From the NCBI GenBank assembly GCA_016177705.1, contig JACOUT010000016.1, forward strand, positions 38,860-102,859: a stretch of DNA of 64,000 nt, read 5' to 3'. Both the position numbers and the translations under genes were made by a program. Origin of the DNA: Deltaproteobacteria bacterium (GTDB lineage Bacteria > Myxococcota > UBA727 > VGSZ01). Below the pieces are notes generated by a model that saw only the letters and a program-made list of their open reading frames with translations, was not told where the DNA came from and ran no database searches. This document shows, one piece after another, positions 40,681 to 51,240 of the stretch (positions are counted from its first letter, which is position 1; each line of letters starts with the position of its first letter).

Positions 40681-41433
40681 ATGCAGGCTCGACAGAACGC
40701 CGCCCGGCGCGACGCACCTCCGGTTGATCCGGCGGGAGCTGGGCGCGAAGCGGCTCTTGCCCACTACGACGAGCTAGCCCGACTTGGCAAGGCGCTGTCG
40801 AGCCCGATCCGCTTGCGCTTGCTCGACCTGCTGCGCCAAGGGCCCCGCAGCGTCGAGGTGTTGGCCGAGCGTGCCGGGGTGACGGTGGCCAACGCATCGC
40901 AGCACCTGCAGCAGCTTCGCGGCGGACGGCTGGTGGAGGCAGACAAGCGTGGCCAGCAGGTGGTGTACCGGCTGGCGGGTTCCGCGGTCTCGTCGTTCTT
41001 CGCCGAGCTGCGCGCGCTCGCCGAGGCGCTCTTGCCCGAGATGGACCGGCTCAAGCATGGGCTGCTCGTGGCCGAACCCGAGGCGCGCGCGGCGCTGCTC
41101 GCGCGCGTGCGCGCCGGCGCGGTCACGCTGCTCGACGTGCGCCCCGCCGAGGAATTCGAGGCCGGGCACCTGCGCGGCGCCCTGTCGGTGCCGCTCGCCG
41201 AGCTGCCGGCGCGTCTGCCCGAGCTGCCGAAAGGCCGCGAGGTGGTGGCCTATTGCCGCGGCCCCTTCTGCCACCTCGCGCTCGAGGCGGTGCGCTTGCT
41301 CGAGGGCGCGGGCTATCGCGCGCAGCACCTCGACCTCGGCCCGCCCGACCTCGGCGCCGACGACCTGGTCACCGGCGCCGCCGCGCCGCCAGCGCGCTCG
41401 CCAGCGCGTGCCGCTCCGAGGAGGAAGAGATGA
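40681..41433 (+). CDS. ArsR-family regulator fused to a rhodanese domain
   Basis: 250 residues. A winged helix-turn-helix (about 30-100: LGKALSSPIRLRLLDLL, VTVANASQHLQQLR, VVYRLAG) is followed by a rhodanese domain (about 135-225: LLDVRPAEEFEAGHLRGALSVP) with the active-site loop YCRGPFC (Cys 192 and 197). The HTH part has no cysteine, unlike BigR/SqrR sensors, so the persulfide signal is likely sensed by the rhodanese loop. A long Ala/Pro/Arg tail ends the protein. It probably represses the sulfur island. Its stop overlaps the next start (ATGA). Confidence 0.9.
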   Translation: MQARQNAARRDAPPVDPAGAGREAALAHYDELARLGKALSSPIRLRLLDLLRQGPRSVEVLAERAGVTVANASQHLQQLRGGRLVEADKRGQQVVYRLAGSAVSSFFAELRALAEALLPEMDRLKHGLLVAEPEARAALLARVRAGAVTLLDVRPAEEFEAGHLRGALSVPLAELPARLPELPKGREVVAYCRGPFCHLALEAVRLLEGAGYRAQHLDLGPPDLGADDLVTGAAAPPARSPARAAPRRKR

Positions 41434-42374
41434 AGTCGTTGGTGTCGCTGTTGTTGCTGTCGCCGCTCGTCGCTGCTGCTGTCGCGCACGCGGAAGATCC
41501 GTTCATCGGCGTCGAGGACGCCAAGGCGCTGGTCGGCAAGACCGATGTGCGCTTCGTCTTCGCTGACGCCGAACGCGACTGGGACAAGGGCCATATCGCC
41601 GGCTCGGCACAACTCTATGCGCACGACTGGCAGCTGCTCGACGACGTCAAGGCCTGCACGGGCCTGCCGATGTGCGAGCCCACTGCCGCCAAAGCCATCG
41701 GCGCGCTCGGCATCGACGACAAGACCCAGGTGGTGGTCTACGACGCGGGCACCGGCGTCAATGCGAGCGGCGCCTGGTTCTTTTTGGCGCTGTATGGCCA
41801 CAAGAACACGCGCATCCTCGACGGCGGCCTGGCGAGCTGGAAGGCGCACGGCGGCGCCGTCGACACCGGCAAGGCCAGCGCCATCGCGCCCAAGGCCTTC
41901 GTGCCCAAGGTGCAGCGGGACATGATCGCCGACGTCACCGAGGTGAAGAAGGCCACCGGCGACGCCGCGCACTACCTGATCGTCGACGCCCGCCACAACC
42001 TCGAGGAGTACGCCGGCAAGACGCTGCAAAGCTCGCTGTCCTCGCCGGGCAAAGAGTTCACCGTGGCGCGCGGCGGCTTCGTGCCGGGTGCCGTGTTCTC
42101 GCCGTGGACCAAGTACGCCGGCAACCGCAACGCCGAGGCTGACAAGCCGACGCTGAAGGACGCGCCCGAGCTGAAGAAGCAGATCGAGAAGCTACAGAAG
42201 AACGGCTACGCGCCCGACAAGACCGTCATCAGCTACTGCCACGTCGGCCTCGGCCGCGGCTCGTTTCAGTACCTGGCGCTCAAGAAGGCGGGCCACGACA
42301 AGGTGAAGCTCTATGTCGGCTCGTGGGCCGAGTGGGGCAGCGATCCGTCGCTGCCGCTCGGCACGCAGCCCTGA
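41430..42374 (+). CDS. Periplasmic thiosulfate/mercaptopyruvate-type sulfurtransferase
   Basis: 314 residues with a Sec signal peptide (LLLLSPLVAAAVAHA). Two rhodanese domains, as in SseA/TST: the first has VFADAERDWDKGHI (inactive domain) and the second the active loop SYCHVGLGR with Cys near residue 270. It moves sulfane sulfur between thiosulfate or mercaptopyruvate and acceptors. Coupled by 4 nt to the ArsR-rhodanese gene and followed 30 nt later by the transporter. Its export suits handling of periplasmic thiosulfate. Confidence 0.9.
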   Translation: MKSLVSLLLLSPLVAAAVAHAEDPFIGVEDAKALVGKTDVRFVFADAERDWDKGHIAGSAQLYAHDWQLLDDVKACTGLPMCEPTAAKAIGALGIDDKTQVVVYDAGTGVNASGAWFFLALYGHKNTRILDGGLASWKAHGGAVDTGKASAIAPKAFVPKVQRDMIADVTEVKKATGDAAHYLIVDARHNLEEYAGKTLQSSLSSPGKEFTVARGGFVPGAVFSPWTKYAGNRNAEADKPTLKDAPELKKQIEKLQKNGYAPDKTVISYCHVGLGRGSFQYLALKKAGHDKVKLYVGSWAEWGSDPSLPLGTQP

Positions 42375-42404
42375 CCATCGGTATCAGGTGGAGAGGAGGA
42401 CGCC

Positions 42405-43532
42405 ATGCTGTCATTCGTCTCGGGAGCGTTGACCGGCGCCGGCTTCGGCGTCGTGCTCTACAAGGTCGGCGCCACCCGCTACTCGCGCGTCATGGGCATG
42501 GTGACGCTGCGCGACACCAAGGTGATGAAGTTCGCCTTCACCGCCATCGCGGTCGCGTCCCTGTGTTACGGCCTCGCGGCCACCACCGGCCTGGCGACGT
42601 CGCTGCACCTGGTGCCCCGCACCATGCCCTTCCTCGGCTGGGCGCACGTGCTCGGCGGCGTGCTGTTCGGCGTCGCCATGGGCGTGAGCGGGCTGTGCCC
42701 GGGCACCTGCGTGGCCAAGTTCGGCGGGCGCGGCGGCGCCACCAAGTGGCAGACGCCGGCAGCCATCGCGGGGCTGTTCGCCGGAGTGCTCGCCTACGAC
42801 GTCCTCAAGGCGCCGCTCACCGACGCCGGCATCATCGCGGTCAACCAGAAGGCGCTGACCGTTCCAGGCGTGCTCGGGCTGCCCTACGGCGCGGTCGCGC
42901 TCTTGTTCGGCGCCGTCATGCTGGCGGTGACCTTCGCGGCCGATCGCGTGATGCCGGAGCACTCCTTCGCGCCCGCGCGCGCCAAGGTGAGCGCGCTCGA
43001 TTGGCTGCGCGGCGAGTGGAGCTGGGCCGCGGCCGGCACGGTGGGCGGGCTGTTGGTCGTGCTCGCCACCGCACAGAGCGGCTACCTCGGCTTCTCGGGC
43101 GCGGTGCTGGCGCTGACCGGTTGGATCGCGCACGCCGTCGGCATGCCGCTCGAGGTGGTGCCGACCATCACCGACGACATCATCTGGCGCGCCGCGCTCA
43201 TCGTCGGCGTGCTGCCCGGCGGCATGTTGGCGGCGGCGCTGTCGCTGCAGTCGAAGGCCGCGGTGGAGAGCCCGCTGCCCAAGGTCTTTCAGCCCCGCAT
43301 CGTCACCAAGAGCTTCTTCTCGGCGGGCGCCATGAGCCTCGGCGCCATGATCGGCGGCGGCTGCACCACGGGCGCGTTCATCTCCGCCTGGCCCACCCTG
43401 TCGATCGGCAGCTTCTGCATGGGGGGCACCTTCTTCGCGGTCTCGATGTTGACCGGCAACGGCCGCATCTACCTGAGCAAGACGCTCGACCTGGCCACAG
43501 CGCAGGCCGAGGGCGATCGCGTCTACGACTGA
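42405..43532 (+). CDS. YeeE/YedE-family thiosulfate-type transporter (TsuA-like)
   Basis: 375 residues, about nine transmembrane helices. The conserved Cys-bearing motifs of the family are present: GVSGLCPGTC, IGGGCTTGAF and GSFCMGG. In YeeE/TsuA such cysteines pass thiosulfate through the pore by transient hydrogen-bonding. The repeat of the two halves (GGxLFGxGMG-like: VLGGVLFGVAMGVSG and FSAGAMSLGAMIGGG) is clear. It lies within the sulfur island, where thiosulfate import or sulfur-compound exchange is the likely job. Confidence 0.9.
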   Translation: MLSFVSGALTGAGFGVVLYKVGATRYSRVMGMVTLRDTKVMKFAFTAIAVASLCYGLAATTGLATSLHLVPRTMPFLGWAHVLGGVLFGVAMGVSGLCPGTCVAKFGGRGGATKWQTPAAIAGLFAGVLAYDVLKAPLTDAGIIAVNQKALTVPGVLGLPYGAVALLFGAVMLAVTFAADRVMPEHSFAPARAKVSALDWLRGEWSWAAAGTVGGLLVVLATAQSGYLGFSGAVLALTGWIAHAVGMPLEVVPTITDDIIWRAALIVGVLPGGMLAAALSLQSKAAVESPLPKVFQPRIVTKSFFSAGAMSLGAMIGGGCTTGAFISAWPTLSIGSFCMGGTFFAVSMLTGNGRIYLSKTLDLATAQAEGDRVYD

Positions 43533-43569
43533 GCACGACGTCATCGACGATCCGCGCGAGGGGAGTCCC

Positions 43570-43686
43570 ATGAAGCTGCAGCTACGTCTGTTGTTCCTGT
43601 TCGCCACGCTCGCGCTCGCCGCCGGTTGGCTCGGCCTGCGCGGCCAGAACGCGGCGCTGTCGGCGCAGCTCGGCGGTGCACCGTGA
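43570..43686 (+). CDS. 38-residue membrane peptide
   Basis: A short gene between the transporter and the rhodanese-like gene: MKLQLRLLFLFATLALAAGW, then LGLRGQNAALSAQLGGAP. One hydrophobic helix and a short soluble tail. GAGG and GAG-rich sequence lies 8 nt upstream, and its TGA overlaps the GTG of the next gene (GTGA), which supports translation. It could be a small subunit or assembly factor of a membrane enzyme; no family was recognised. Confidence 0.55.
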   Translation: MKLQLRLLFLFATLALAAGWLGLRGQNAALSAQLGGAP

Positions 43687-44159
43687 CGGGCGCGCGCAGC
43701 AAGCTGGTCGAGCCTGCCGTGTGGCTGTGCCTGCTCGCGCTGTTCGGCGCGCTGCTCGCGCGCGAGGCCGCCGCCAATGCGCGGCTGCAAACGCAGGTGC
43801 CGCTGCAGCCCAAGGAGCTGTACCAGGCGATCGCGACGTCGCAGCAGAAGCTCCAGCTCGTCGACATCCGGGCCGCGCTCGACGACTTCGAGGACACGCA
43901 CGTGCCGGGCGCCATCCCCCTGCCCGGTTGCGACCCGGCCAAGGCGCCGCCGGCTGCCGCAGAGCGCGTGCTCGCGTCGGTGCCGACCATCATCATCTCG
44001 GCCGACGGCGACAGCGCCACCTTCGAGGCGTGTGCCGCGCGCTTCACGGTGGCGCGCAACCTCGCGGGAGGATTGACGGCGTGGGTCGACGCCAACCTGC
44101 CAGAAGACAGCGGCGAGTACGTGCCCCCGAAGTCCGGCGCCGGCGGCGGCTGCCTGTAG
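43683..44159 (+). CDS. Membrane-anchored rhodanese-like protein without catalytic Cys
   Basis: 158 residues from a GTG at 43683. One N-terminal helix (VWLCLLALFGALLA) anchors a periplasmic rhodanese fold: LQLVDIRAALDDFEDTHVPGAIPLP and AGGLTAWVDANLPE. At the active-site loop, where rhodaneses have a Cys, the sequence reads IIISADGDSATF, so sulfur transfer by the usual route is not possible. A C-terminal GGGCL could act as a substitute or lipid site. Overlaps the preceding peptide gene. Confidence 0.8.
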   Translation: MTGARSKLVEPAVWLCLLALFGALLAREAAANARLQTQVPLQPKELYQAIATSQQKLQLVDIRAALDDFEDTHVPGAIPLPGCDPAKAPPAAAERVLASVPTIIISADGDSATFEACAARFTVARNLAGGLTAWVDANLPEDSGEYVPPKSGAGGGCL

Positions 44160-44174
44160 CGAGGTCGACGAGAC

Positions 44175-47089
44175 ATGCCGTTTTCACGCCGCGAGGTCGT
44201 CAAGAGTCTCATCGCCGCCACCGCGGCGGCGCCGGCGCTCGCGGGTGTGAAGTCCGACAAGGCGCCCAGCACCGCCCCGACCGCCACGCCGGTGCGCGTC
44301 GACGACCCGCGCGTCGGGCCGCCGAGCAAGGGTGCCACCGAGCAGCAGTACCGCGCGGAGTTCGCCGCCACGTACGGCGACGGCGAGGAGCACGGCTACG
44401 CCTACCACTGCGTCAACTGCCAGGGGAACTGCGCCTGGGAGGTGTGGAGCAAGGACGGCGTGGTCACGCGCGAGGCCCAGAGCGCGCAATACCCGCAGCT
44501 CGCGCCCGACCTGCCCGACGCCAACCCGCGCGGCTGCAACAAGGGCGCGCAGCACTCGCACGGCCTCTACGCCAAAGACCGACTGCTCTATCCGATGAAG
44601 CGCGTGGGCGCGCGTGGCGAGGGCAAGTGGCAGCGCATCTCGTGGGACGAGGCCATCACCATGGTGGCGGGCGGCCTGTACGACACGCTGCGCAGCGTGG
44701 GGCCCGCGGGTAACTACGTGCACGTCGGCGCCGGGCTGCTCACCGAGGCGCGCGCCGCCTCGATCAAGCGACTCGGCAACTTGCTCGGCGCCGTGCGCCC
44801 CTACATCGCGAGCTACGTCGGCGACATGTTCCCCGGCGTCTCGGTGGTGTACGGCGAGGGCAATATCGGCTGTACGTGGGACTTCATCTACACCGCCGAC
44901 GTCAACGTCTTTTGGGGCTGCAACCCGAACACCTCGCGCATCCCCGACGCGCACTACCTGTGGGAAGGCAAGTACCGCGGCAGCAAGATCATCGTCATCG
45001 CGCCGGAGTTCAACTCGACCGCCATGCATGCGGACTTGTGGGTGCCGGTCAAGCCCGGCGCCGACGGCCACCTGGCGCTCGCGGTGTTGCACCGCATGCT
45101 CGAGACCAAGCGCTACGACAAGAAGTTCCTCCAGGGCTTCACCGACCTGCCGCTGCTGGTGCGCACGGACACGCGTGAGCTGCTGCGCATGCACGACGTC
45201 GACGAGGCGGACGCGCGCTTCGATGCGTCGTCGATCGCGCGCTTCGCGGCCGCGCACGACAAGCACCACGAGGTCTTCCTCGCCTTCGACGCGAAGAAGA
45301 AGAAGCTGACGGCGCTGCCGGGCTGCGAGGGCTCGAGCGTGCCAACCTTGCGGCTCGCCGACGTCGACTGGGACCTGGAGCCGGCGCTCGAGGGTCGCTT
45401 CCGGGTCAAGCTGAAGGGCGGCGCCGAGGTGGAGGTGGTGCCCGCCTTCGCCCACTTCAAGGAGGCGCTCGCCGCCTTTTCCGCCGACAAGACGCGCGAG
45501 ATCACGGGCGTCCATCCCAGCGTCGTCGACACGCTGGCGCGCGAGCTGTCCGGCGCCAAGGTCGCGCTCATCTCGCTCGGCTTCGCCGTCGGCAAGCACT
45601 TCAACGGCATGCTCTCGCAGCGGGCCATCGCCTCGCTCGCCGCGTTCACCGGCAAGCTCGGGCCCTATGGCGGGCTCAACACCGAGAACGAGTGGAACAT
45701 CACCGGGCTGCAGGGGCTGTCAGGCTTCGACGGGCGCTACACGCACCGCTTCGCTTCGGGAGCGGTCTCGGAGTTCATGCTCGGCGACGGCTTCGACGAC
45801 TACGCCAAGGCTTTCTCCGACGACGACGTGCGCCGCGCCACCGGGCGCTCACAGGCGGACTACGGCAAGCAGATCGCGCTCGAGGTGGGGCGCAGCAAGG
45901 GCGACGCCGGTGAGAAGCTCGGCAAGCCGTGGTGGCCCGAGTGCGAGACCTTCCTGATCTTCGCCGACGCGCGCTTCCGGCGAAACAAGGGCAGCTACCG
46001 CGACGCCTTCCTCAAGAAGGCCAAGCTGATCGCGTACGGCGACACGCGCATGAGCGACTTCGCGGTCTATGCCGACGTGCTCTTGCCCTGCACCGCGCCC
46101 TACGAGAGCTGGGATCTGCGCACCAACCCGGGCTACCACCGCTACGCCAACTTGGCGTTGCCGCCGGCGCGCTGGCAGAAGGTCGGCGAGGTCAAGAGCG
46201 AGTGGGAGATCGCCACGCTCGTCGCCGAGAAGCTGCAAGCGCTCGCGCTCGCGCGCCACGCCAACAGCAAGGACGCGCGCGACCTCAAGATCCCCGACAC
46301 CACCCACACCAAGGAGGGCGTGCACGACCTGGCGAAGCTGGTCGAGGAGTTCACCGCCGGCGGCAAGCTGCGCACCGATCGCGACGCGGTGGAGTACGCG
46401 CTCGAGCACGTCGATCAGTTCAAGCCGAACCACCCGGCGACCATGGTGGCGCGCGGCGGCTTCCTCACGCTCAACGACAAGGCGGGCAAGTCGTCGCCGC
46501 TTTATGCCGACAAGCCCTACAACACCTTCGAGAGCCAACTGTTCTTGCACCAGCGCTTCGACACCGTCAGCGGCCGGCTCACCTTCTACGTCGACCATCC
46601 GCGCTGGATCGAGGCGGGCGCCGCGTTGCCCACCGCCACGCCGTCGCTGGCGCAGCGCCGCTACCCGCTGTTGTTGCTGACGCCGCACGCGCGTTGGTCG
46701 ATCCACTCGACCTACAAGACCTCGACGCTGTTGCAGCGGCTGCAGCGCGGCAAGCCCTACGTCATGATCAACCCGGCCACCGCAGCCGCGCGCGGCATCA
46801 AGGACGGCGCCGACGTGCGCATGTCCAACGACCTCGGCGACGCCGTGCTGATGGCCAAGGTGGTCGCAGGCGTGCCGCCGGACGCGCTCGTCATGGAGCA
46901 CGGCTGGGAGCCGTTCATGTACCCGGGCAAGCGCGGCCACAACGCGCTCAACGCCGACATGCTCAACCTGCTCGAGGTGAGCGACGGCTGGGGCCACCTG
47001 AAGTTCGGCACCAATTGGGACGGCAATCAGCATGCCTACCAAGCGACCGTCGAGGTGGTACCGGTCGGCAGCAAGCACGGGGGCATGCG

Positions 47090-47093
<4 letters not shown>
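44175..47093 (+). CDS. Type II DMSO-reductase-family molybdoenzyme, catalytic (alpha) subunit
   Basis: 972 residues. A Tat signal (SRREVVKSLIAATAAAPALAG) sends the folded enzyme to the periplasm. The N-terminal [4Fe-4S] site reads H78-x3-C82-x3-C86...C121, the His-containing form that marks type II enzymes (EbdA, DdhA, SerA, ClrA, NarG). The likely Mo ligand Asp is in YVGDMFPG. Cofactor-binding blocks such as WGCNPNTSRIPDAHY and a C-terminal MGD-binding domain (PHARWSIHSTYK) are present. Beta and gamma genes follow directly. The substrate is uncertain; the neighbours suggest a sulfur compound. Confidence 0.9.
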
Positions 47094-48153
<1,060 letters not shown>

Positions 48154-48157
<4 letters not shown>

Positions 48158-49257
48158 TCGCTACGCTCGCGCTCTTCGCGCTCGCCGCCTCGCCCGCCGA
48201 GGAGCGCTTCCTCGCCACCGAGGTCATCGACGTGGTCCGCGTGCCCGGGCCGCTCGTCGCCAAGCCGGAGGCCGCGGGCCTGTACCTGCCGCCCGCGACC
48301 CGCATGTGGCTCGCACCGCAACGGACGGTGCGACTGCCCGACCGCGACGCCAACGAGGCGCTCGACGTGCTCGGCGCGCCGCGCGCGCTCGAGGTGCGAG
48401 CGTTCCGCGACGACAACGACCTGGCCCTCGTGCTCGAGTGGCGCGACGAGACCGAGGATCGTGGGTCGAGCGCCGAGACGGATCGCTTTGGCGATGCCGC
48501 CGCCGTCGAGCTCCCACTGGCCTTCGGCCCGGGCGTGCGCCTGCCCTACGTCGGCATGGGCGACGATGGCGCGCCGGTGGCGCTCTACCTGCAGCGCGCC
48601 GTCGAGCACGGCACCCTGGGGCGCGAGCTGGTGGCGGCGGGCTTCGGCTCGTCGACACGCACGGCGGCCAGCAGCGTGCGCGCTGCCATGCGCTACGACG
48701 CCGCCAAGCGCTCCTGGCGCGCGATGCTGGTGATCCCGCTCGTCACGCCGGAGCGCGACCTGCGGGCCGGGCTCGTGCCCATCGGCTTTGCGCTCTGGGA
48801 CGGCGCGCACCGCGAGCGCGGCGGCAACAAGGCGTTGTCGTCGTGGAAGGTGCTGCGCATGCCCGGCCAGCGCGTCGATGACCGTTACCTTACGGAGCTG
48901 GCCTGGGGCTTCGATGGCAAGGGCGACGTGCTGCGCGGCAAGCAGCTCATCGACACCGTGTGCGGCGCTTGCCATCGCGCCGGCGACAAGCGCAGCGCGC
49001 CCGTCGGGCTGGCGCCGCCGCTCGACGACATGGGCCTGGTCGCCACGCCCTCGTATCTGCGCGACTCCGTGATGGCGCCCAGCGCCGTCGTCGTGCCGGG
49101 CAAGGGCTGGTCGGTGCGCGCCGCCGACGGCACCAGGACCTCGGTGATGCCGCCGTTCGCGGCGCTGCCGGCCGCCGACCTCGACGCCATCGTCGCGTAC
49201 CTGCGGACGCTCGGCGTGCCGGCTGTTACGTCAAAGGCAGAGGGGACTACGCCATGA
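48154..49257 (+). CDS. Gamma heme-binding subunit fused to a cytochrome c domain
   Basis: 367 residues with a short signal peptide. Residues 20-250 resemble the EbdC/DdhC-like gamma subunit, which binds heme b with Met and Lys; Met 135 in YVGMG and Lys 232 in SSWKVL are candidates. The C-terminal 110 residues form a class I cytochrome c with CGACH (270-274) and distal Met in SVMPPF. Gamma subunits of this family normally lack the second heme domain, so the fusion would pass electrons straight to the periplasmic cytochrome pool. Confidence 0.85.
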
Positions 49258-49664
49258 GCTTCGCCGCACTCGCGCTCTTGCCGCTGTTCTTGGCCGCGCC
49301 GCCGGCGCCCCAGGCGCTACCTCGGCCCAACGACGAGGTCGACGTCACCGCCGGCGCGGTGACCGCGCTCTCGTGCGCGCTGGTGGCGCGCGACCAGGCG
49401 AAGCTCGCCGCGCTTACGGAGTGCAATTTCGCGGAGGCCTTGCGCGAGATCGTCGTCTACGACGTCGCCGAGAAGCAGGTCTATCGCCTCACCGGCAAGC
49501 GCGTGGCGCGCTGGCAGCTCGAGAGCGCTTTTGGCGGCGGCAGCATCGACTTCACCGGCAGCGTGAAGAAGGCCGACGCCAAGAGCGGCGTGGTCGTGGT
49601 CGAGGTCGACGAGCTGACCGTCACCGCCAAGCCAAAGGCCGGCTCGTTCAAGGGGTGTCTCTGA
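49254..49664 (+). CDS. Small secreted protein of the molybdoenzyme operon
   Basis: 136 residues from an ATG at 49254 overlapping the gamma stop. A signal peptide (FAALALLPLFLAAPPAPQA) and a compact domain with three cysteines (LSCAL, TECNF, and the C-terminal KGCL). No family was recognised. Its position between the gamma subunit and SorA suggests an assembly factor or small subunit. The stop overlaps the SorA start by 1 nt (TGATG). Confidence 0.65.
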   Translation: MSFAALALLPLFLAAPPAPQALPRPNDEVDVTAGAVTALSCALVARDQAKLAALTECNFAEALREIVVYDVAEKQVYRLTGKRVARWQLESAFGGGSIDFTGSVKKADAKSGVVVVEVDELTVTAKPKAGSFKGCL

Positions 49665-50797
49665 TGGTCTCTCGTCGATCGTTCCTGCGTGGCGCCGGCG
49701 CCGCCGTCGTGGCCGGACTGGCTTCGACCGGCGGGCGCGCCGCTGAGGCGGCGGGCCTGGTGCGCCAGAGCGAGCGTCCCACCAACTACGAATCGCTGCG
49801 CAGCGCCTTCACCACGCGCCTCACGCCGCTCGACAGCTTCTACCTGCGCTCTCACCACGACGCGCCCGCGATGGATACGGCCGCCTGGCGGCTGCGCGTA
49901 CACGGCTTGGTCGGCGCCGAGCTGTCGCTCTCGCTCGACGAGCTGCGCGCCATGCCGCAGGTGACGGTCGAAGCGGTGCTGCAGTGCTCGGGCAACGGCC
50001 GCGCGCTGTTGCGTCCGCGCGTGCCCGGCGTGCAGTGGCAGCGCGGCGCGGTCGGCAACGCCGAGTGGCGCGGCGTGCGCCTGCGCGACGTGATCGCCAA
50101 GGCCAAGCCCGCCAAGGATGTGCGCTGGCTCCACCTCGCGGGGGCGGACGCGCCAGTGCTGCCGACGACGCCGAAGTTCCTGCGCGCCATCGACGTCGAC
50201 AAGGCCAAGCACCAAGACACCTTGATCGCGCTCGAGATGAACGGCGTGCCCTTGCCGCCCTTGCACGGCGCCCCCGCGCGGCTGGTGGTGCCCGGCTGGG
50301 TGGGCGACGACTGGATGAAGTGGCTCAGCGACCTCGAGCTGTCGGCGACCGAGCCCGACGCGTTCTTCTACAAGACGGCCTATCGCTTCCCCACGCAGCA
50401 GGTCGAGCCGGGCGCCGCGGTGCCGCCCGAGATGATGGGACCGATGACGACGATGAACGTCAAGTCGCTCATCGGCTCGCACGAGAGCGGGCAAGCGACG
50501 GCGCCCGGCAAGACCGAGATCGTCGGTGTCGCGTGGTCGGGCGGGCACGGCGTCAAGGGCGTCGAGGTGTCGTTCGATGGCGGGAGCCGCTGGACCAAGG
50601 CAGCGCTCGAGGGCCCAAACACTCCCTATGGGTTCCGCGTCTTTCGCGCCGCGTGGGACGCACCGCCCGGCCGTCATCGCGTCGGCGCGCGCGCCACCGA
50701 CGGCAAGGGAGCAACGCAGCCCGATCAACCCGCATGGAACCCGAGCGGGTACCTGTTCAACGCCATTGACTGGGTCGACCTCGAGGTGCGCGCATGA
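49664..50797 (+). CDS. sorA: Periplasmic sulfite dehydrogenase, molybdopterin subunit (SorA/SoxC-like)
   Basis: 377 residues. A Tat signal (SRRSFLRGAGAAVVAGLA) precedes the sulfite-oxidase fold. The Mo-ligand Cys is in VLQCSGNGR (Cys 108); further family phrases are GxxWxxGAVGNAEWRGV and LVVPGWVGDDWMKWL, and the dimerisation domain ends with GVEVSFDGG. It oxidises sulfite to sulfate, passing electrons to the next gene's cytochrome. The 4-nt overlap with that gene supports a SorAB pair. Confidence 0.9.
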   Translation: MVSRRSFLRGAGAAVVAGLASTGGRAAEAAGLVRQSERPTNYESLRSAFTTRLTPLDSFYLRSHHDAPAMDTAAWRLRVHGLVGAELSLSLDELRAMPQVTVEAVLQCSGNGRALLRPRVPGVQWQRGAVGNAEWRGVRLRDVIAKAKPAKDVRWLHLAGADAPVLPTTPKFLRAIDVDKAKHQDTLIALEMNGVPLPPLHGAPARLVVPGWVGDDWMKWLSDLELSATEPDAFFYKTAYRFPTQQVEPGAAVPPEMMGPMTTMNVKSLIGSHESGQATAPGKTEIVGVAWSGGHGVKGVEVSFDGGSRWTKAALEGPNTPYGFRVFRAAWDAPPGRHRVGARATDGKGATQPDQPAWNPSGYLFNAIDWVDLEVRA

Positions 50798-51240
50798 TCG
50801 GCGCGTGCTCCGTCCGACTCGCGTCGGCGACGATACTCGCCCTTTGCTGCTCGATGGCCGGCTGCGAGCGCTCCGCGCCCACGCCCACGCCCACGGCCCC
50901 GGCGGCGCCGCCCGCGCCGGTTCCTATCGCCGCGGCGACGCCGCCGCTCGACGACGCGCGCCTGGTGGCCGGCGAGCTGCCGGACGGCACGCCGCAAGCC
51001 GCGCTGCTGCGCACCCGCTGCGGCGTCTGCCACTCGGCCGACTACGTCACCCAGCAACGCCTGAGCGCCGCGCAATGGGACAAGGTGCTCGCCAAGATGG
51101 AGAAGTGGGGCGCCTCGCTCACGCCCGACGAGCGGGGCCAGCTCGCGACCTTCCTGGCGACCACCTGGCGCGCCGACCTCGCGGAGCGCGCGCCCACCGT
51201 CGTCGTTGCGCCACCGGGCGCGACCGGCTCCAAGCCGTGA
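50794..51240 (+). CDS. sorB: SorB-like c-type cytochrome lipoprotein
   Basis: 148 residues. A lipoprotein signal (lipobox SMAGC, Cys 24) and a Pro-rich linker lead to a single heme site CGVCH (76-80) and the phrase YVTQQRLSAAQWDKVLAKMEKWG, which closely follows the SorB pattern. The membrane lipid anchor differs from the usual soluble SorB. It accepts electrons from SorA. The stop overlaps the following GTG start. Confidence 0.85.
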   Translation: MIGACSVRLASATILALCCSMAGCERSAPTPTPTAPAAPPAPVPIAAATPPLDDARLVAGELPDGTPQAALLRTRCGVCHSADYVTQQRLSAAQWDKVLAKMEKWGASLTPDERGQLATFLATTWRADLAERAPTVVVAPPGATGSKP

